Origin: Massilia sp. YIM B02443
GTDB taxonomy: Bacteria > Pseudomonadota > Gammaproteobacteria > Burkholderiales > Burkholderiaceae_D
Direction: 5' to 3'
DNA: 64,000 nucleotides
Assembly (NCBI RefSeq): GCF_030411955.1
Contig: NZ_JASNRA010000002.1
Coordinates: 186,001 to 250,000 of the forward strand
In this document: positions 1-10,574 of the stretch, piece by piece
Layout: each line of letters begins with the position of its first letter
How positions within the stretch are numbered: position 1 is the stretch's first letter
Position numbers and translations under genes: made by a program
Notes under the pieces: generated by a model
The model's database searches: none
What the model was told of the DNA's origin: nothing
What the model saw: only the letters and a program-made list of their open reading frames with translations

Positions 1-2361
1 GTACGAGTGCATGTAGGCGCTGGTCAGCTTGGCGCTCAGGTTGCCCCACGCGCCCAGGTTCTTGCGGAAGGCGACGTCGATGTCGACGCCCTGCACTTCG
101 ACCGAGCCCTGGTTGGTCCATGGCTGGCGCACCATCAACAGCGGGCCGGTGCCGGGAATCGGATTGCCGTTGGCGTCCGTCACGAAGTTGGCCGGATTGG
201 TGTCGCGCACCACCAGGCCCGGGTTGCTGTCTTCGTTGCGCAGTGCATCGAACGCGCTGCCCAGCGCGACTTCGCCTTCCTTGCGGATCTTGTAGAAGTC
301 GAAGCCGAAATCCCAGTTGGCGGTTGGCGAGAACAGGATGCCGAACGAATAGCTCTTCGAGGTTTCCGGCTTCAGGTCCGGATTGGCGCCGCCGGTGCCG
401 GATGCGGACTTGTTGCAGTCGATTTCGGTCGCGCCCGGACGCGGGGTTTCCTCGTCGGTCTCGCAGCGCTTCGGATCGTACAGGCCGGACAGGAAGAACT
501 GGGCGCCGCCCGGGGTCACCTGCGACAGCGCCGGGGCGCGGAAGCCTTCGGCGTAGGTGCCGCGCAAGGCCAGGCTGTTGGTGACGGTCCACTTGGCGCC
601 GACCTTCGGCACGAAATTGGTCTTGATGCCCGGGTACTTGTCCCAGCGGCCGGCGAAGTCCATCTCGAAGTTCTTCAGGAACGGCGTGCGCATCTCGATG
701 AAGGCCGACTTCACGTCGCGCTCGCCGTCGATGATGGTGTTGGCCAGGCCAAAGATCTGGCCGCTGGCGAGCAGCTCGTCGGGACGCATGATCAGCTTTT
801 CGCGGCGCGCTTCGGCGCCCACGGCCAGGCCGATGGCGCCGCCCGGCAGCTGGCCGAACTCGGTGTTGGCCTTGACGTCGAACTGCAGGATCGAGGCCTT
901 GTCGTCGGTCGAGGTGCTGCGGAACAGGTCCGGATTGGCCGACAGTTCGGCCAGCGTGGCGCCCGCGTTCAGGGTGCGCAGGGTCGGCAGATACAGGCGG
1001 CCCTGATACGTGTCTTCGCGCCGCGCTTCGTTATACAGCACGCCGGTTTCCCAGTCCCAGCTGCCGGCGCTGCCCTGCAGGCCGGCCAGCAGGCGGCCGT
1101 TCTGGTTGATGGTCTCGGTGCCGCTCGGGGCGTTCTCGAAGCGGTAGGCGACCGAGGCGCGCGCATCCGGGAATGGATTGTCCGGGTGGCCGGCCGGCAA
1201 AATCGTCTGGTAGCTCGGCGCGATGCCGGCCGCGGTGAAGTTGGTGGTGACGCCGGTGCTGATGCCGATCGGCGCCGCGGTGTACTGGCGCTCGGTGCGG
1301 GCGTAGGCCACTTCGGCGAAGGCGCGCACGTTCTGGCTCAGCTTGAGCACGCCGCGGCTCATCAGGCTGGCGTCCTTGCCGGCGCCGGTGCCTTCCAGGT
1401 ACTGGTTGGTGTCGAAGTTGCAGAAGGTGCGGCCGATCCACACGCTGGAGGCCGACAGGCCCATGCCGGTCGAGCCGACCAGCTGGCGCGACGGGTCGCA
1501 ATCGGCGTTGTACACCAGGCGCTGGGCGGCGTTGGCCTGGGTCGCGGTGAACTGGCCCGAGCCGGGCGCGGTCTCGCGGTAGAACGCCGGCGTGCCGGAG
1601 ACGGTGCTGCCGTACGGCGTGGCGTAGCGGTTCGAGAGGCGCTGGTACTGGTTGAACTTGATGTCGCGCACTTCGTCGCGCTGGACCCGGTCGCGCTCGG
1701 AGAAGTCGCCGGTGACGAACACGTTGTAGCCGTCTTGTTCCAGGTCGCCGGTGCCGGCGAAGAAGTTCACGCCCTTGCGCTTGAAGTTGGCGTCGTCGTT
1801 GGCGCTGGCGCGCGCCGAGATCTCGCGGCCCTGGTAATTGGACTTGGTGATGAAGTTGATCACGCCGCCGATCGCGTCCGAGCCGTACACGGCCGAGGCG
1901 CCGTCGCGCAGGATCTCGACCCGCTCGAGGGCGGCGATCGGGATCGAGTTCAGGTCGTACAGGGTCGAGTTGCCGTTGTTCGGGTCGGCGTAGGCGGACG
2001 GCGTCATGCGCCGGCCGTTCAGCAGGATCAGGGTCGAGGTCGACGACAGGCCGCGCAGCGAGGCGGTCGAGACGCCGCGCGAGAAGCCGCCGTCATTGGT
2101 GTCGAGATTGGTATCGGTGCCCATCGACGGCACCAGGCGGATCAGCTCGGTCACCGTGGTGGCGCCGGTCTCGCGGATGTCCTTGGCGGTGATGGTCTGG
2201 ATCGGCTGGGTGCCCTCCTTGTCGGTGCGCTTCAGGTTGGAACCCGTGACGTACACGGTCTGGGCGGCTTCCGCGCCGGCGGTTTGCGCCGTGGCGAATG
2301 GTGTCGCGGCAAGCGCCAGGGCGACCGCGATCACGCTCTGCTTCAGGTGTGGAGTGTTCAA
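1..2361 (-). CDS. TonB-dependent receptor (3' end outside window)
   Basis: Outer-membrane TonB-gated transporter; substrate unknown. I place the start at a TTG at 2361 because it follows AGAGGAAAAAC at good spacing and opens a signal peptide (SVIAVALALAATPFATAQ). A TonB-box/plug start follows (QTVYVTGSNLKRTD), then plug motifs LILLNGRR and VYGSDAIGGVINFITK. The frame stays open for 787 codons to base 1 and still shows barrel strands at the edge (AWGNLSAKLTSAYMHSY), so the terminal strands lie outside. It is monocistronic, with an AT-rich 370-bp upstream gap. Family assignment is secure; the ligand is not visible. Confidence 0.9.
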   Translation of the reverse strand, partial: MNTPHLKQSVIAVALALAATPFATAQTAGAEAAQTVYVTGSNLKRTDKEGTQPIQTITAKDIRETGATTVTELIRLVPSMGTDTNLDTNDGGFSRGVSTASLRGLSSTSTLILLNGRRMTPSAYADPNNGNSTLYDLNSIPIAALERVEILRDGASAVYGSDAIGGVINFITKSNYQGREISARASANDDANFKRKGVNFFAGTGDLEQDGYNVFVTGDFSERDRVQRDEVRDIKFNQYQRLSNRYATPYGSTVSGTPAFYRETAPGSGQFTATQANAAQRLVYNADCDPSRQLVGSTGMGLSASSVWIGRTFCNFDTNQYLEGTGAGKDASLMSRGVLKLSQNVRAFAEVAYARTERQYTAAPIGISTGVTTNFTAAGIAPSYQTILPAGHPDNPFPDARASVAYRFENAPSGTETINQNGRLLAGLQGSAGSWDWETGVLYNEARREDTYQGRLYLPTLRTLNAGATLAELSANPDLFRSTSTDDKASILQFDVKANTEFGQLPGGAIGLAVGAEARREKLIMRPDELLASGQIFGLANTIIDGERDVKSAFIEMRTPFLKNFEMDFAGRWDKYPGIKTNFVPKVGAKWTVTNSLALRGTYAEGFRAPALSQVTPGGAQFFLSGLYDPKRCETDEETPRPGATEIDCNKSASGTGGANPDLKPETSKSYSFGILFSPTANWDFGFDFYKIRKEGEVALGSAFDALRNEDSNPGLVVRDTNPANFVTDANGNPIPGTGPLLMVRQPWTNQGSVEVQGVDIDVAFRKNLGAWGNLSAKLTSAYMHSY

Positions 2362-2731
2362 GTTTTTCCTCTCGGTGCAATGTCGTTTTCCCGGATCTGT
2401 GTCCGATATGCATGTTATGCATGCCGAATCAGTCTCTCAGACGAGTGCACGAAAAGAAATGTTTTTCCTATCGAAACCGTGAAAAATCACACTTTTGTTG
2501 TAAAAGCAAAACACTGAATATTATTCTCATGAATCTGAATATAGATATATGAAATTCTGCATCCTGACGAGAGTTTTCGACTTTCAGTCATTTTTTTACA
2601 CAAAAATACGATACTCAAGTCGGTAAAAATATGGCATGCATACGTCATAAAACCATGAACTCGTGACATTTTCATCTCGTAGACACGGGTTCGGCTATCG
2701 CCCGATAGCGGCGCCACGGCTGCACGGCGCG
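2362..2731. other. AT-rich intergenic region
   Basis: This stretch between the first TonB receptor and gapA is clearly richer in A/T than its flanks. It presumably carries the receptor promoter, but I see no clear -35/-10 pair, operator or small gene. Confidence 0.5.
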
Positions 2732-2767
2732 AAAAAAAGCCCCGGACGCCTTGGCGGCGTCCGGGGC
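2732..2767 (-). terminator. Rho-independent terminator of gapA
   Basis: A perfect 12-bp stem (2739-2750 with 2756-2767, 5-nt loop) is followed on the minus strand by seven T residues. It lies 35 nt after the gapA stop codon. Confidence 0.9.
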
Positions 2768-2801
2768 TGTACGAGCGACCGGAAGTCGTGCTCGAATGCG
2801 C

Positions 2802-3815
2802 TTATTTCGCGTTCATCAGCGCCACGGTGGTGTCCAGCATGCGGTTCGAGAAGCCCCACTCGTTGTCGTACCACGAGGTGACTTTCACCAGGCGGCCCGA
2901 GACTTTGGTCAGGGTCGCGTCGAAGTTCGACGATGCCGGGTTGTGGTTGAAGTCGACCGAAACCAGCGGATCGGTGTTGTAGGTCAGGATGCCTTTCAGG
3001 GCGCCTTCCGATGCGGCCTTCTTCATGATCTCGTTGATTTCTTCAACGGTGGTGTCGCGCTTGGCGATGAACGACAGGTCGACGATCGAGACGTTGATGG
3101 TCGGCACGCGGATCGCGAAGCCGTCCAGCTTGCCGTTCAGTTCCGGCAGCACCAGGCCGACCGCGGCGGCGGCGCCGGTCTTGGTCGGGATCATCGACTG
3201 GGTCGCCGAACGGGCGCGGCGCAGGTCTTCGTGCATCACGTCGGTCAGCACCTGGTCGTTGGTGTAGGCGTGCACGGTGGTCATCAGGCCGGTTTCCAGG
3301 CCGATCGCTTCGTTCAGCGGCTTGACCAGCGGCGCCAGGCAGTTGGTGGTGCACGAGGCGTTCGAGATCACGGTGTCGCTGGCTTTCAGCACGTCCTGGT
3401 TCACGCCGAACACGACGGTGGCGTCGACGTCCTTGCCGCCCGGGGCCGAGATGATGACTTTCTTGGCGCCGCCCTTCAGGTGGGCCGAGGCCTTCTCTTT
3501 GGTGGTGAAGAAGCCGGTGCACTCCAGCACCACGTCCACGCCCAGCTCGCCCCATGGGATCTCGGCCGGGTTGCGCTGCGCGAACACGCGGATCTTGTCG
3601 CCGTTGACGATCATGTTGTCGCCCTCGACCGTGACGGTGCCCGGGAACTTGCCGTGGGCGGTGTCGTAGCGGGTCAGGTGGGCGTTCGACTCGGCATTGC
3701 CGAGGTCGTTGATCGCCACGATCTCGATGTCCTGCTTCTTGCCGCCTTCGTAGAAGGCGCGCAGCACATTGCGGCCGATGCGGCCATAACCATTGATTGC
3801 AACTTTGATCGTCAT
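2802..3815 (-). CDS. gapA: Type I glyceraldehyde-3-phosphate dehydrogenase
   Basis: Cytosolic NAD-dependent enzyme converting glyceraldehyde-3-phosphate to 1,3-bisphosphoglycerate in glycolysis and gluconeogenesis. The 337-aa protein has the N-terminal Rossmann motif [14 protein letters not shown], the signature [12 protein letters not shown] with catalytic Cys155, and His182 in TTVHAYT. Asp37 in AINDL fits NAD rather than NADP preference, which is inference from the family. AGGAGC precedes the ATG. It lies 88 bp downstream of tkt on the same strand, separated by a hairpin, so the two may be partly co-transcribed in a central-carbon block. Confidence 0.97.
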   Translation of the reverse strand: MTIKVAINGYGRIGRNVLRAFYEGGKKQDIEIVAINDLGNAESNAHLTRYDTAHGKFPGTVTVEGDNMIVNGDKIRVFAQRNPAEIPWGELGVDVVLECTGFFTTKEKASAHLKGGAKKVIISAPGGKDVDATVVFGVNQDVLKASDTVISNASCTTNCLAPLVKPLNEAIGLETGLMTTVHAYTNDQVLTDVMHEDLRRARSATQSMIPTKTGAAAAVGLVLPELNGKLDGFAIRVPTINVSIVDLSFIAKRDTTVEEINEIMKKAASEGALKGILTYNTDPLVSVDFNHNPASSNFDATLTKVSGRLVKVTSWYDNEWGFSNRMLDTTVALMNAK

Positions 3816-3865
3816 GCTCTGCTCCTGATTTAGAAAAAAACTTTTTTGGAAACGAACAGTGTAGA

Positions 3866-3891
3866 ACGGGCTGCCCCGAGGGGCAGCCCGT
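3866..3891 (-). terminator. Hairpin between tkt and gapA
   Basis: A perfect 12-bp inverted repeat (3866-3877 with 3880-3891) has only a 2-nt centre and no T-run directly after it on the minus strand. It may be a weak terminator, a processing site or an mRNA stabiliser separating tkt from gapA. Confidence 0.5.
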
Positions 3892-3903
3892 ATCCGGCAA
3901 ACC

Positions 3904-5898
3904 TTATGCGATCACCGCTTTGGCTTTCGCCACGACGTTCTCGACGGTGAAGCCGAAGTGCTTGAACAGCACCGGCGCCGGCGCCGATTCGCCGAAGGTG
4001 TCGATGCCGACCACGGCGCCTTCCAGGCCCACGTACTTGTACCAGAAGGCGGTCACGCCGGCTTCGATCGCGACACGCGGGGTGCCTTTGGTCAGCACAC
4101 TTGCCTTGTAGGCGGCGTCCTGGCGGTCGAACACGTCGGTCGACGGCATCGAGACCACGCGCGCGGCGATGCCTTCCGCGGCCAGCGCGTCGAAGGCCTT
4201 CACGGCCAGTTCGACTTCGGAACCGGTGGCGATCAGGATCACTTTCGCATCGGCGCTGTCGCGCAGCACGTAGCCGCCCTTGGCGATGTCGGCCACCTGC
4301 GCCGCTTCACGCGCCATGAACGGCAGGTTCTGGCGCGAGAAGATCAGGGTCGACGGACCGTCCTTGCGCTGGACTGCCGCGCCCCATGCCACCGCCGATT
4401 CGACGGTGTCGCACGGACGCCAGTTGTCCAGGCCCGGGATCAGGCGCAGCGACGAGACGTGCTCGATCGACTGGTGGGTAGGACCGTCTTCGCCCAGGCC
4501 GATCGAGTCGTGGGTGAACACCGAGATCGAACGCACCTTCATCAGGGACGCCATGCGCAGCGCGTTGCGGCTGTAGTCCGAGAAGGTCAGGAAGGTGGCG
4601 CCGAACGGGATGAAGCCGCCGTGCAGGGCGACGCCGTTCTGGATCGCCGACATGCCGAATTCGCGCACGCCGTAGTTGATGTGGTTGCCCGCGATGCCCG
4701 AACGCACCGGCACCGATTCCTTCCAGTTGGTCAGGTTCGAGCCGGTCAGGTCGGCCGAGCCGCCCAGGAATTCCGGCAGGGTCGGCGCCAGCGCCTGGAT
4801 CGCGTTTTGCGAGGCCTTGCGGGTGGCGATGGTTTCGGCTTTGCTCACGCAATTGGCGATCGCGGCGTCCAGCGCTTGCTGGAAATCGGCCGGCAGCTCG
4901 CCCTTCATGCGGCGTTCGAGTTCGGCGGCCAGTTCAGGGTAGGCGCCACGGTAGCCGTCGAACAGGGTGGTCCATTCGGACTCGGCGCGCGCGCCGCGTT
5001 CTTTCGCGTCCCATGCTTCGTACAGTTCGGCAGGAATGTCGAACGGGATCGGGTCCCAGATCAGGTGCTTGCGCACGGCCGCGATCTCGGCGTCGCCCAG
5101 CGGCGCGCCGTGGACCTTGTCGCCGCCTTCCAGGTTCGGCGAACCCTTGCCGATGATGGTCTTGCAGCAGATCAGGGTCGGACGGTCCGACTGCTTTGCT
5201 TTCTCGATGGCGGCATCGATGTCGGCGACGCTGTGGCCGTCGACTTTCGGGATCACGTTCCAGCCATACGCCTCGAAGCGCTTCTGGGTATCGTCGGTGA
5301 ACCAGCCTTCGACGCGGCCGTCGATCGAGATGCCGTTGTCGTCGTACAGCCAGATCAGCTTGTTCAGGCGCAGGGTGCCGGCCAGCGACGCCACTTCGTG
5401 CGAGATGCCTTCCATCAGGCAGCCGTCGCCCAGGAAGGCGTAGGTGTAGTGGTCCACCACGTCGTAGCCCGGACGGTTGAATTCGTTACCCAGCAGCCAT
5501 TCTGCCAGCGCCATGCCGACCGAGTTGGCGATGCCCTGGCCCAGCGGACCGGTGGTGGTTTCCACGCCCGGGGTGATGCCGACTTCCGGGTGGCCCGGGG
5601 TCTTCGAGTGCATCTGGCGGAAGTCGCGCAGGTCGTCCATGCTCAGGTCGTAACCGGCCAGGTGCAGCAGCGCGTAGTGCAGCATCGAACCGTGGCCGTT
5701 CGACAGCAGGAAGCGGTCGCGGTTGATCCAGCCCGGATTGGCCGGATTGTGGCGATAGTGCTTGTCCCACAGGGCAACGGCGATTTCCGCCATGCCCATC
5801 GGCATGCCCGGGTGGCCCGAGTTGGCCTTTTGCACAGCGTCCATCGCCAGCGCGCGGATCGCGTTGGCCATCAGGGTGGTGGTTTGCGTAGATTTCAT
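3904..5898 (-). CDS. tkt: Transketolase
   Basis: Thiamine-diphosphate enzyme of the non-oxidative pentose phosphate pathway that moves two-carbon ketol units between sugar phosphates. The 664-aa length matches family size. The N-terminal ThDP domain shows [21 protein letters not shown], and GDGCLMEG with DDNGISIDG (the GDG...N metal/ThDP motif). The pyrimidine-binding and C-terminal domains follow ([18 protein letters not shown]). No strong ribosome site precedes the ATG. It is transcribed towards gapA. Confidence 0.97.
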   Translation of the reverse strand: MKSTQTTTLMANAIRALAMDAVQKANSGHPGMPMGMAEIAVALWDKHYRHNPANPGWINRDRFLLSNGHGSMLHYALLHLAGYDLSMDDLRDFRQMHSKTPGHPEVGITPGVETTTGPLGQGIANSVGMALAEWLLGNEFNRPGYDVVDHYTYAFLGDGCLMEGISHEVASLAGTLRLNKLIWLYDDNGISIDGRVEGWFTDDTQKRFEAYGWNVIPKVDGHSVADIDAAIEKAKQSDRPTLICCKTIIGKGSPNLEGGDKVHGAPLGDAEIAAVRKHLIWDPIPFDIPAELYEAWDAKERGARAESEWTTLFDGYRGAYPELAAELERRMKGELPADFQQALDAAIANCVSKAETIATRKASQNAIQALAPTLPEFLGGSADLTGSNLTNWKESVPVRSGIAGNHINYGVREFGMSAIQNGVALHGGFIPFGATFLTFSDYSRNALRMASLMKVRSISVFTHDSIGLGEDGPTHQSIEHVSSLRLIPGLDNWRPCDTVESAVAWGAAVQRKDGPSTLIFSRQNLPFMAREAAQVADIAKGGYVLRDSADAKVILIATGSEVELAVKAFDALAAEGIAARVVSMPSTDVFDRQDAAYKASVLTKGTPRVAIEAGVTAFWYKYVGLEGAVVGIDTFGESAPAPVLFKHFGFTVENVVAKAKAVIA

Positions 5899-6022
5899 GG
5901 AGATCGAGGATCAGGGATTGGAAGGCAGTGGGCCTGCGGCGGGCCGTAGCCCGTTATTTTACCAGAGCATGCGCGGCCGAAGCCGAAAGCGGTCTTCGCC
6001 GCAGTTGCATCTCCTGCCGTCA

Positions 6023-6057
6023 TAAAAGAAAAAAGCCCGGTGCACGGGCACCGGGCT
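6023..6057 (-). terminator. Terminator of the second TonB receptor
   Basis: A 10-bp stem (6034-6043 with 6048-6057, 4-nt loop) is followed on the minus strand by a T-rich run. It is 20 nt beyond the receptor stop codon. Confidence 0.85.
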
Positions 6058-6076
6058 TTCGGGGTCGACGCGCCGA

Positions 6077-8968
6077 TCAGAACCGGACGTTTGCACCCAG
6101 GGTGATGTAACGGCCGATCACGTCGTAGGTCTGCGGGAAGGTATTGCCCGCATTGACGCTGGTCGAACCGATCGAGCCGCCCACGATCGGCGGCTTCTTG
6201 TCGCCCAGGTTGTTCACCGACAGGGTCAGGCGCACGTTTTCGTTGAAGCGCCAGTTGGCGTTCAGGTCGACGTAGTGGTAAGCCTTGATGCTGGCGTAGG
6301 CCGGGAAGAAGTCGGTACCGCCCGGTTCTTCGATCACCGCGCTCTGGTAACGCCAGTTGTAGCCGACCGAGAAGGCGCCGACGTTCCAGGTCGTACGCTG
6401 GATGAACTTGCGCTTGAACATCGGACCGCTGACCACGTTGTTGCAGGCCACGCTGTAGTAACCGAGGCAGTCGCGCTCGAGCGAGGTCGGGGTGGCCTGG
6501 AACTTGTAGTCGGTGACGAAGTTCGCGCCCAGGCTCAGGTCGAGGCTGCCATAACGGCTGTCGAGACCCAGCTGGCTCATGTTGGCGCGGTAGGCCACGT
6601 TCAGGTCGAAGCCGGCGGTGCTCTGGGTGCCCAGGTTCGACTGCGGGGTCAGCACGCCGCGCGCCTCATTGCCGTTCAGGGTGCCGTTGATCGTGTTACG
6701 GCCGATCATTTCGCAATAGCTGTTGAACGTCAGGCCCGGGTTCAGGCCCGGGTTGTAGCAGCCGTCCAGGATGTCGGTGGTCGACGGCGACGAGACCGCG
6801 TCCTCGATCTCGATCTTGTAGTAGTCGACCGACATCGCCAGGCGCGGCAGCGGTTCGAGCACGAAGCCGAAGGTCCTGGTCTTGGCCGATTCCGGCCCCA
6901 GTTCCGGGTTGCCGCCGCCCAGGTTGTTGATCTGGCCCGACGACGGACCCGGCAGGCTGCCGATCTCGGACAGCGGCACGCCGGTCAGGCGGCACAGGTT
7001 GGCCAGGGTGCCGGCGGTATTCGCATCGCCCGCGCTGATGTTGCGGCCCTGGCACGGGTCGGTCGCCAGGTTCGACAGGCCGGTGACGCGCGGTGCGAAC
7101 AGTTCGTTGACGTTCGGCGCGCGGGTCGCTTTCTGCAGCATGCCGCGTACGCGGAAGCTCTGCACCGGCGCCCATTCGCCGCCCGCTTTCCAGCTGCCGT
7201 AATTGGTCTTGCTGTTGGTCTTGAAGCTGGTTTCGCGGTAGCCCAGCTCGGCATTCAGCGAACGCATGAACGGCTTGTTCTTGACCAGCGGCACGAACAT
7301 CTCGACCGCGTATTCCATCAGCTTGAACTCGCCGCGGCGATCCGGGGTCGGCGCGCCGGTGCCGAGCACCTCGCCCTGGATCTGCGAGGCGGCGTCGGAC
7401 TGGGTATTGGCGGAGACCTTGCGGTGCTCGGCCATCAGCGACACGGCGATCGGGTCTTCGGCGAACGGGCTGCGGATGGTTTCGCCCAGATTGCCCGACA
7501 CGGCCAGCTGGCCCACGTCCTGCTGCACTTTCTGGCGCAGCATGGTGGTCTGGTTGATGAAGGCGATCTGTTCCGGCGTGATGGTGCCTTCGGCGCCGAA
7601 CACGTTCAGCGGCACGCAGCCGTTGGCCGGATTCACGCAGGCGGTGGTCGACAGCGCGTTCAGGGCCTGCTGCACGCGCGTGCCCGAACCCCAGTTGATG
7701 CGGGTCTGGGTCTGCTCGGCGGTGCCGCGGCTCCAGTAGGTGTCGTAGGTCCAGTCGCCGATCAGGTCGCCCTTCAGGCCGATCGTGTACTGCAGCGTCT
7801 TGTTTTCGAAATTGCTGTAGCGCGGACCCATCTCGGTGAAGCGGCGGTTGACCAGCAGCGGCACGTTGGTGGCGTTGCCGGCCACGCAATTGGCCAGCGG
7901 GATGCCACGGCGCAGGCACAACTGCTCGCGCATCGGCTGCGGAATGTACGGGTTGCCGATCGGGACGTTGTAGGTGTTGCCGAAAGTGCCGGTCTGGGCC
8001 AGCGCCGACATCACTTCGCTGCCGGTGTAGAACACGTCGGTATATACCTCGGCGTGGTCGTTGATGCGGAAGTTGGCCAGCGAGGTGACCTGTGTACTGT
8101 CGAGGCCGGTCTGGTAGTAGTTCGACGGGTTGGTGTTCCATGGCACTGCCGGCGACACCAGGGCGCCGGTGGCCGGGTTGATCTGCCAGTTGCCCGCCAG
8201 GGTGGTGGTGCCGCCCGGGCCGATGCCGGTCGAGAACACGCCCGGCACGGCGGTGAACGAGCCGGTCGGCTGGCCGGTCACGGAATTGAGGTTGATGACG
8301 CTGAAATCGCGCTCGCCCTGGGTCACCGGATCGGACTTGGTCTTGCCGATGCTCAGCACCACGTTGCCGCGGCCATCTGCCAGCGAGCTGCCCATGGTGA
8401 GGTCGGTGCGGCGGCGCTTGGTGTCGTGCTCGTCGGCGGTGGCGCCGTAGGTGGTGGTCAGGTCGACGCCGGTGAAGTTGCGGCGCAGATTGAAGTTGGC
8501 CACGCCGGCGACGGCGTCGGCGCCGTACACCACCGAGGCGCCGCCGGTCAGCACGTCGACGCGGTTGATCAGCGCGAGGGGAATCGAGTTGGTGTCGACC
8601 GTGCCGTTCAGGTTGAACGGCACGATGCGGCGACCGTTGATCAGCACCAGCGAGCGGTTCGCGCCCAGGCCACGCAGGTCGATCGAGGCGCCGCCGCCGG
8701 TGCCGTTGTTGGTGCCGGGGCCGGTGGCCGGGGTCGCCGAAGGCAGGGTCTTGAAGAATTCTTCGACCGCGATCGGCTGGGTGCTGCGGATTTCTTCCGC
8801 CGTGACCGACGAGATCGGGCTGTTGGAGGTAATGCCGGGCGAAGTGATGCGGGTACCCGTGACTTGCACGACGTTGGCGGATTGCTGCGCCAGGACAGGC
8901 AGCGAGGTCAGGCCCGCGACGACCAGGGTGAGACGTACAGCTCGCGTGATTGCTTTCTCTTTAATCAT
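6077..8968 (-). CDS. TonB-dependent receptor
   Basis: Outer-membrane TonB-dependent receptor of 963 aa, substrate unknown. I start at the ATG at 8968 (MIKEKAITRAVRL) because it opens a signal peptide ending PVLAQQ; the frame is open further upstream but that stretch does not look coding. The plug shows VVQVTGTRI, RSLVLINGRR and VYGADAVAGVANF; the barrel ends with the usual terminal aromatic (YITLGANVRF). It resembles the large receptors of this group that carry many Asn/Thr-rich extracellular loops. It stands alone, with its own terminator and a 300-bp upstream region. Confidence 0.92.
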   Translation of the reverse strand: MIKEKAITRAVRLTLVVAGLTSLPVLAQQSANVVQVTGTRITSPGITSNSPISSVTAEEIRSTQPIAVEEFFKTLPSATPATGPGTNNGTGGGASIDLRGLGANRSLVLINGRRIVPFNLNGTVDTNSIPLALINRVDVLTGGASVVYGADAVAGVANFNLRRNFTGVDLTTTYGATADEHDTKRRRTDLTMGSSLADGRGNVVLSIGKTKSDPVTQGERDFSVINLNSVTGQPTGSFTAVPGVFSTGIGPGGTTTLAGNWQINPATGALVSPAVPWNTNPSNYYQTGLDSTQVTSLANFRINDHAEVYTDVFYTGSEVMSALAQTGTFGNTYNVPIGNPYIPQPMREQLCLRRGIPLANCVAGNATNVPLLVNRRFTEMGPRYSNFENKTLQYTIGLKGDLIGDWTYDTYWSRGTAEQTQTRINWGSGTRVQQALNALSTTACVNPANGCVPLNVFGAEGTITPEQIAFINQTTMLRQKVQQDVGQLAVSGNLGETIRSPFAEDPIAVSLMAEHRKVSANTQSDAASQIQGEVLGTGAPTPDRRGEFKLMEYAVEMFVPLVKNKPFMRSLNAELGYRETSFKTNSKTNYGSWKAGGEWAPVQSFRVRGMLQKATRAPNVNELFAPRVTGLSNLATDPCQGRNISAGDANTAGTLANLCRLTGVPLSEIGSLPGPSSGQINNLGGGNPELGPESAKTRTFGFVLEPLPRLAMSVDYYKIEIEDAVSSPSTTDILDGCYNPGLNPGLTFNSYCEMIGRNTINGTLNGNEARGVLTPQSNLGTQSTAGFDLNVAYRANMSQLGLDSRYGSLDLSLGANFVTDYKFQATPTSLERDCLGYYSVACNNVVSGPMFKRKFIQRTTWNVGAFSVGYNWRYQSAVIEEPGGTDFFPAYASIKAYHYVDLNANWRFNENVRLTLSVNNLGDKKPPIVGGSIGSTSVNAGNTFPQTYDVIGRYITLGANVRF

Positions 8969-9274
8969 TCTTATATTCCCACGTATTGAACAACATGAAA
9001 TGCGGCCAAACTTGGTGCTACGCTCTACGGCGATTCGAATGCCTTGCAACCTCCTTTCGACGGTGTCCCGGTGACGTATTGATGAGTATGTACGTACATC
9101 CATAGGACCATTTTTAATTGATTTATGTCAATGACATATAGCAATGTGTCGGAAAAATGACACGCACTTTTTGCCATATGCATATGCCTTGACTGCCGGC
9201 TTTTTTCAGGCCGTCTGTTCCATCGCGGACGGGCACACTACAATGCGCCGTTACCGATCTTTTCCAGGCCCCGC

Positions 9275-10000
9275 ATGCCCCGCTTTTACTGCCCCCAGGC
9301 GCTCGTTCCCGGCGCCACCGTCGAACTGCCGGCCGACGTTGCCCACCACCTGCATGTGGTCCGGCTCCAGCCGGGCGCCACGCTCACACTGTTCAATGGT
9401 GATGGCGGTCAATACGTCGTTACCCTTGTTGAGTTATGCAAAAAGCGGGCCAACGTACATATCGACGCCTTCGAGGCGGTCGAGGTCGAGACCCCGTACG
9501 CGGTGACGCTGGCCCAGGCCCTGCCGGAAGGATCGAAGATGGACTGGATCGTCGAGAAGGCGGTCGAGCTGGGCGCGAGCGCGATCCAGCCGCTGGCGGC
9601 GCAGCGCAGCGTGGTGCGGCTGTCTGGCGAGCGTCTTGACAAGCGTCTGGCGCATTGGCAAGGCGTAATAGTTTCCGCATCAGAACAGTGCGGCCGCAAC
9701 CGCCTGGTGCAGTTGCACGCACTGGCCGAGATCAAGCCGTGGCTGGCGGCACCCTCCCCGTCGCCACGGATTCTGCTTACGCCGCGCGCCACGCAATCGC
9801 TGGCCGGCTGGGCAAAGGCCAATCCGCCGCAGGCGGTGACGCTGATGGTAGGGCCGGAAGGCGGCTTCACGCCGGAAGAAGAAGACGCGGCACGGGCGGC
9901 CGGCGCGATTGCGCTGTCGATGGGGCTGCGCGTACTGCGCACCGAGACCGCCGGGCTGGCGGCGCTGACGCTACTGGCAGGTGCATGGGGCGGGATCTGA
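9275..10000 (+). CDS. rsmE: 16S rRNA (uracil1498-N3)-methyltransferase
   Basis: SPOUT-class methyltransferase that methylates N3 of U1498 in 16S rRNA using S-adenosylmethionine. The 241-aa protein has an N-terminal PUA-like domain (MPRFYCPQAL, HHLHVVRL) and the C-terminal trefoil-knot motifs LMVGPEGGFTPEE and GLRVLRTETA that define RsmE. Length is normal. It is on the plus strand, divergent from the upstream receptor, and followed by an AT-rich non-coding stretch. A TACAAT box at 9239-9244 could be its -10, with a poor -35. Confidence 0.95.
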   Translation: MPRFYCPQALVPGATVELPADVAHHLHVVRLQPGATLTLFNGDGGQYVVTLVELCKKRANVHIDAFEAVEVETPYAVTLAQALPEGSKMDWIVEKAVELGASAIQPLAAQRSVVRLSGERLDKRLAHWQGVIVSASEQCGRNRLVQLHALAEIKPWLAAPSPSPRILLTPRATQSLAGWAKANPPQAVTLMVGPEGGFTPEEEDAARAAGAIALSMGLRVLRTETAGLAALTLLAGAWGGI

Positions 10001-10304
10001 TCCGCCTGTATCGGGGATGGTCAGAATTCGATTCTATTTGATGATCGAATGTCTTATTTATAAGCGCTGTTTTTCGAAAAAGGCCTAATCGAAGCCTCGA
10101 TCAGGCCGCCGGGCATCGATATACATAATCACAGGACTGCTACGCACGCCTTTCCGGCAATTAAATAACATTGAGCGAAGTAAATGAATAGCCGTTTTTT
10201 AAATCACCCTTGGAGCGGATGAGATGTTCAAGATATATTAAGTTCTGATTTCTTCATGTCACACCCAGTTTGCAGATTCGATCTTAAAAGCGACTGCCAC
10301 TCTT
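10001..10304. other. AT-rich non-coding stretch after rsmE
   Basis: I see no credible gene here. The base composition drops sharply below that of the surrounding core genes, and the stretch separates rsmE from a converging small exported gene. Confidence 0.5.
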
Positions 10305-10574
10305 TCAGCCCCATGGATAAGGGTCGACAGGCGGTGGTGGCCCCTCCGGTGCTGTTGGATTTCCGCAAGAATAGTTCTCGATAACATAATTTTCTGTTCT
10401 TACACCCCATGACGTGAACATGCCATTGCATCCCAAATGCTCGTAGCCTACCCTGATCCCATGCTCGTCATAATAGTGAATAATCTCTCTTTCGGCTGGT
10501 GCCGTGTAGGCAGCGGTAGCAAAGAGCGCACCTGCTAATGCTAGACCACCCATGATTCCGTAACGATTTTTCAT
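10305..10574 (-). CDS. Small exported DUF6289-type protein
   Basis: An 89-aa protein with a clear signal peptide (MKNRYGIMGGLALAGALFATAAYTAPA). The mature part is short, with IIHYYDEHGIRVGYEHLGCNG, a WG pair, a second Cys in NYSCG, and a proline-rich tail. This pattern (YYD/E, VG, GCNG, WG, C) resembles the uncharacterised DUF6289 exported proteins; that is recall, not a search. GAGGGATT precedes the ATG at good spacing, which supports a real gene. Role unknown. It sits alone in an AT-rich pocket, suggesting accessory DNA. Confidence 0.65.
   Translation of the reverse strand: MKNRYGIMGGLALAGALFATAAYTAPAEREIIHYYDEHGIRVGYEHLGCNGMFTSWGVRTENYVIENYSCGNPTAPEGPPPPVDPYPWG

Noticed and set aside
7-2517. 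836-codon plus-strand open frame
   Set aside because: It is the antisense of the TonB receptor, with the His/Arg/Ala/Gly-rich composition typical of shadow frames in GC-rich genes.
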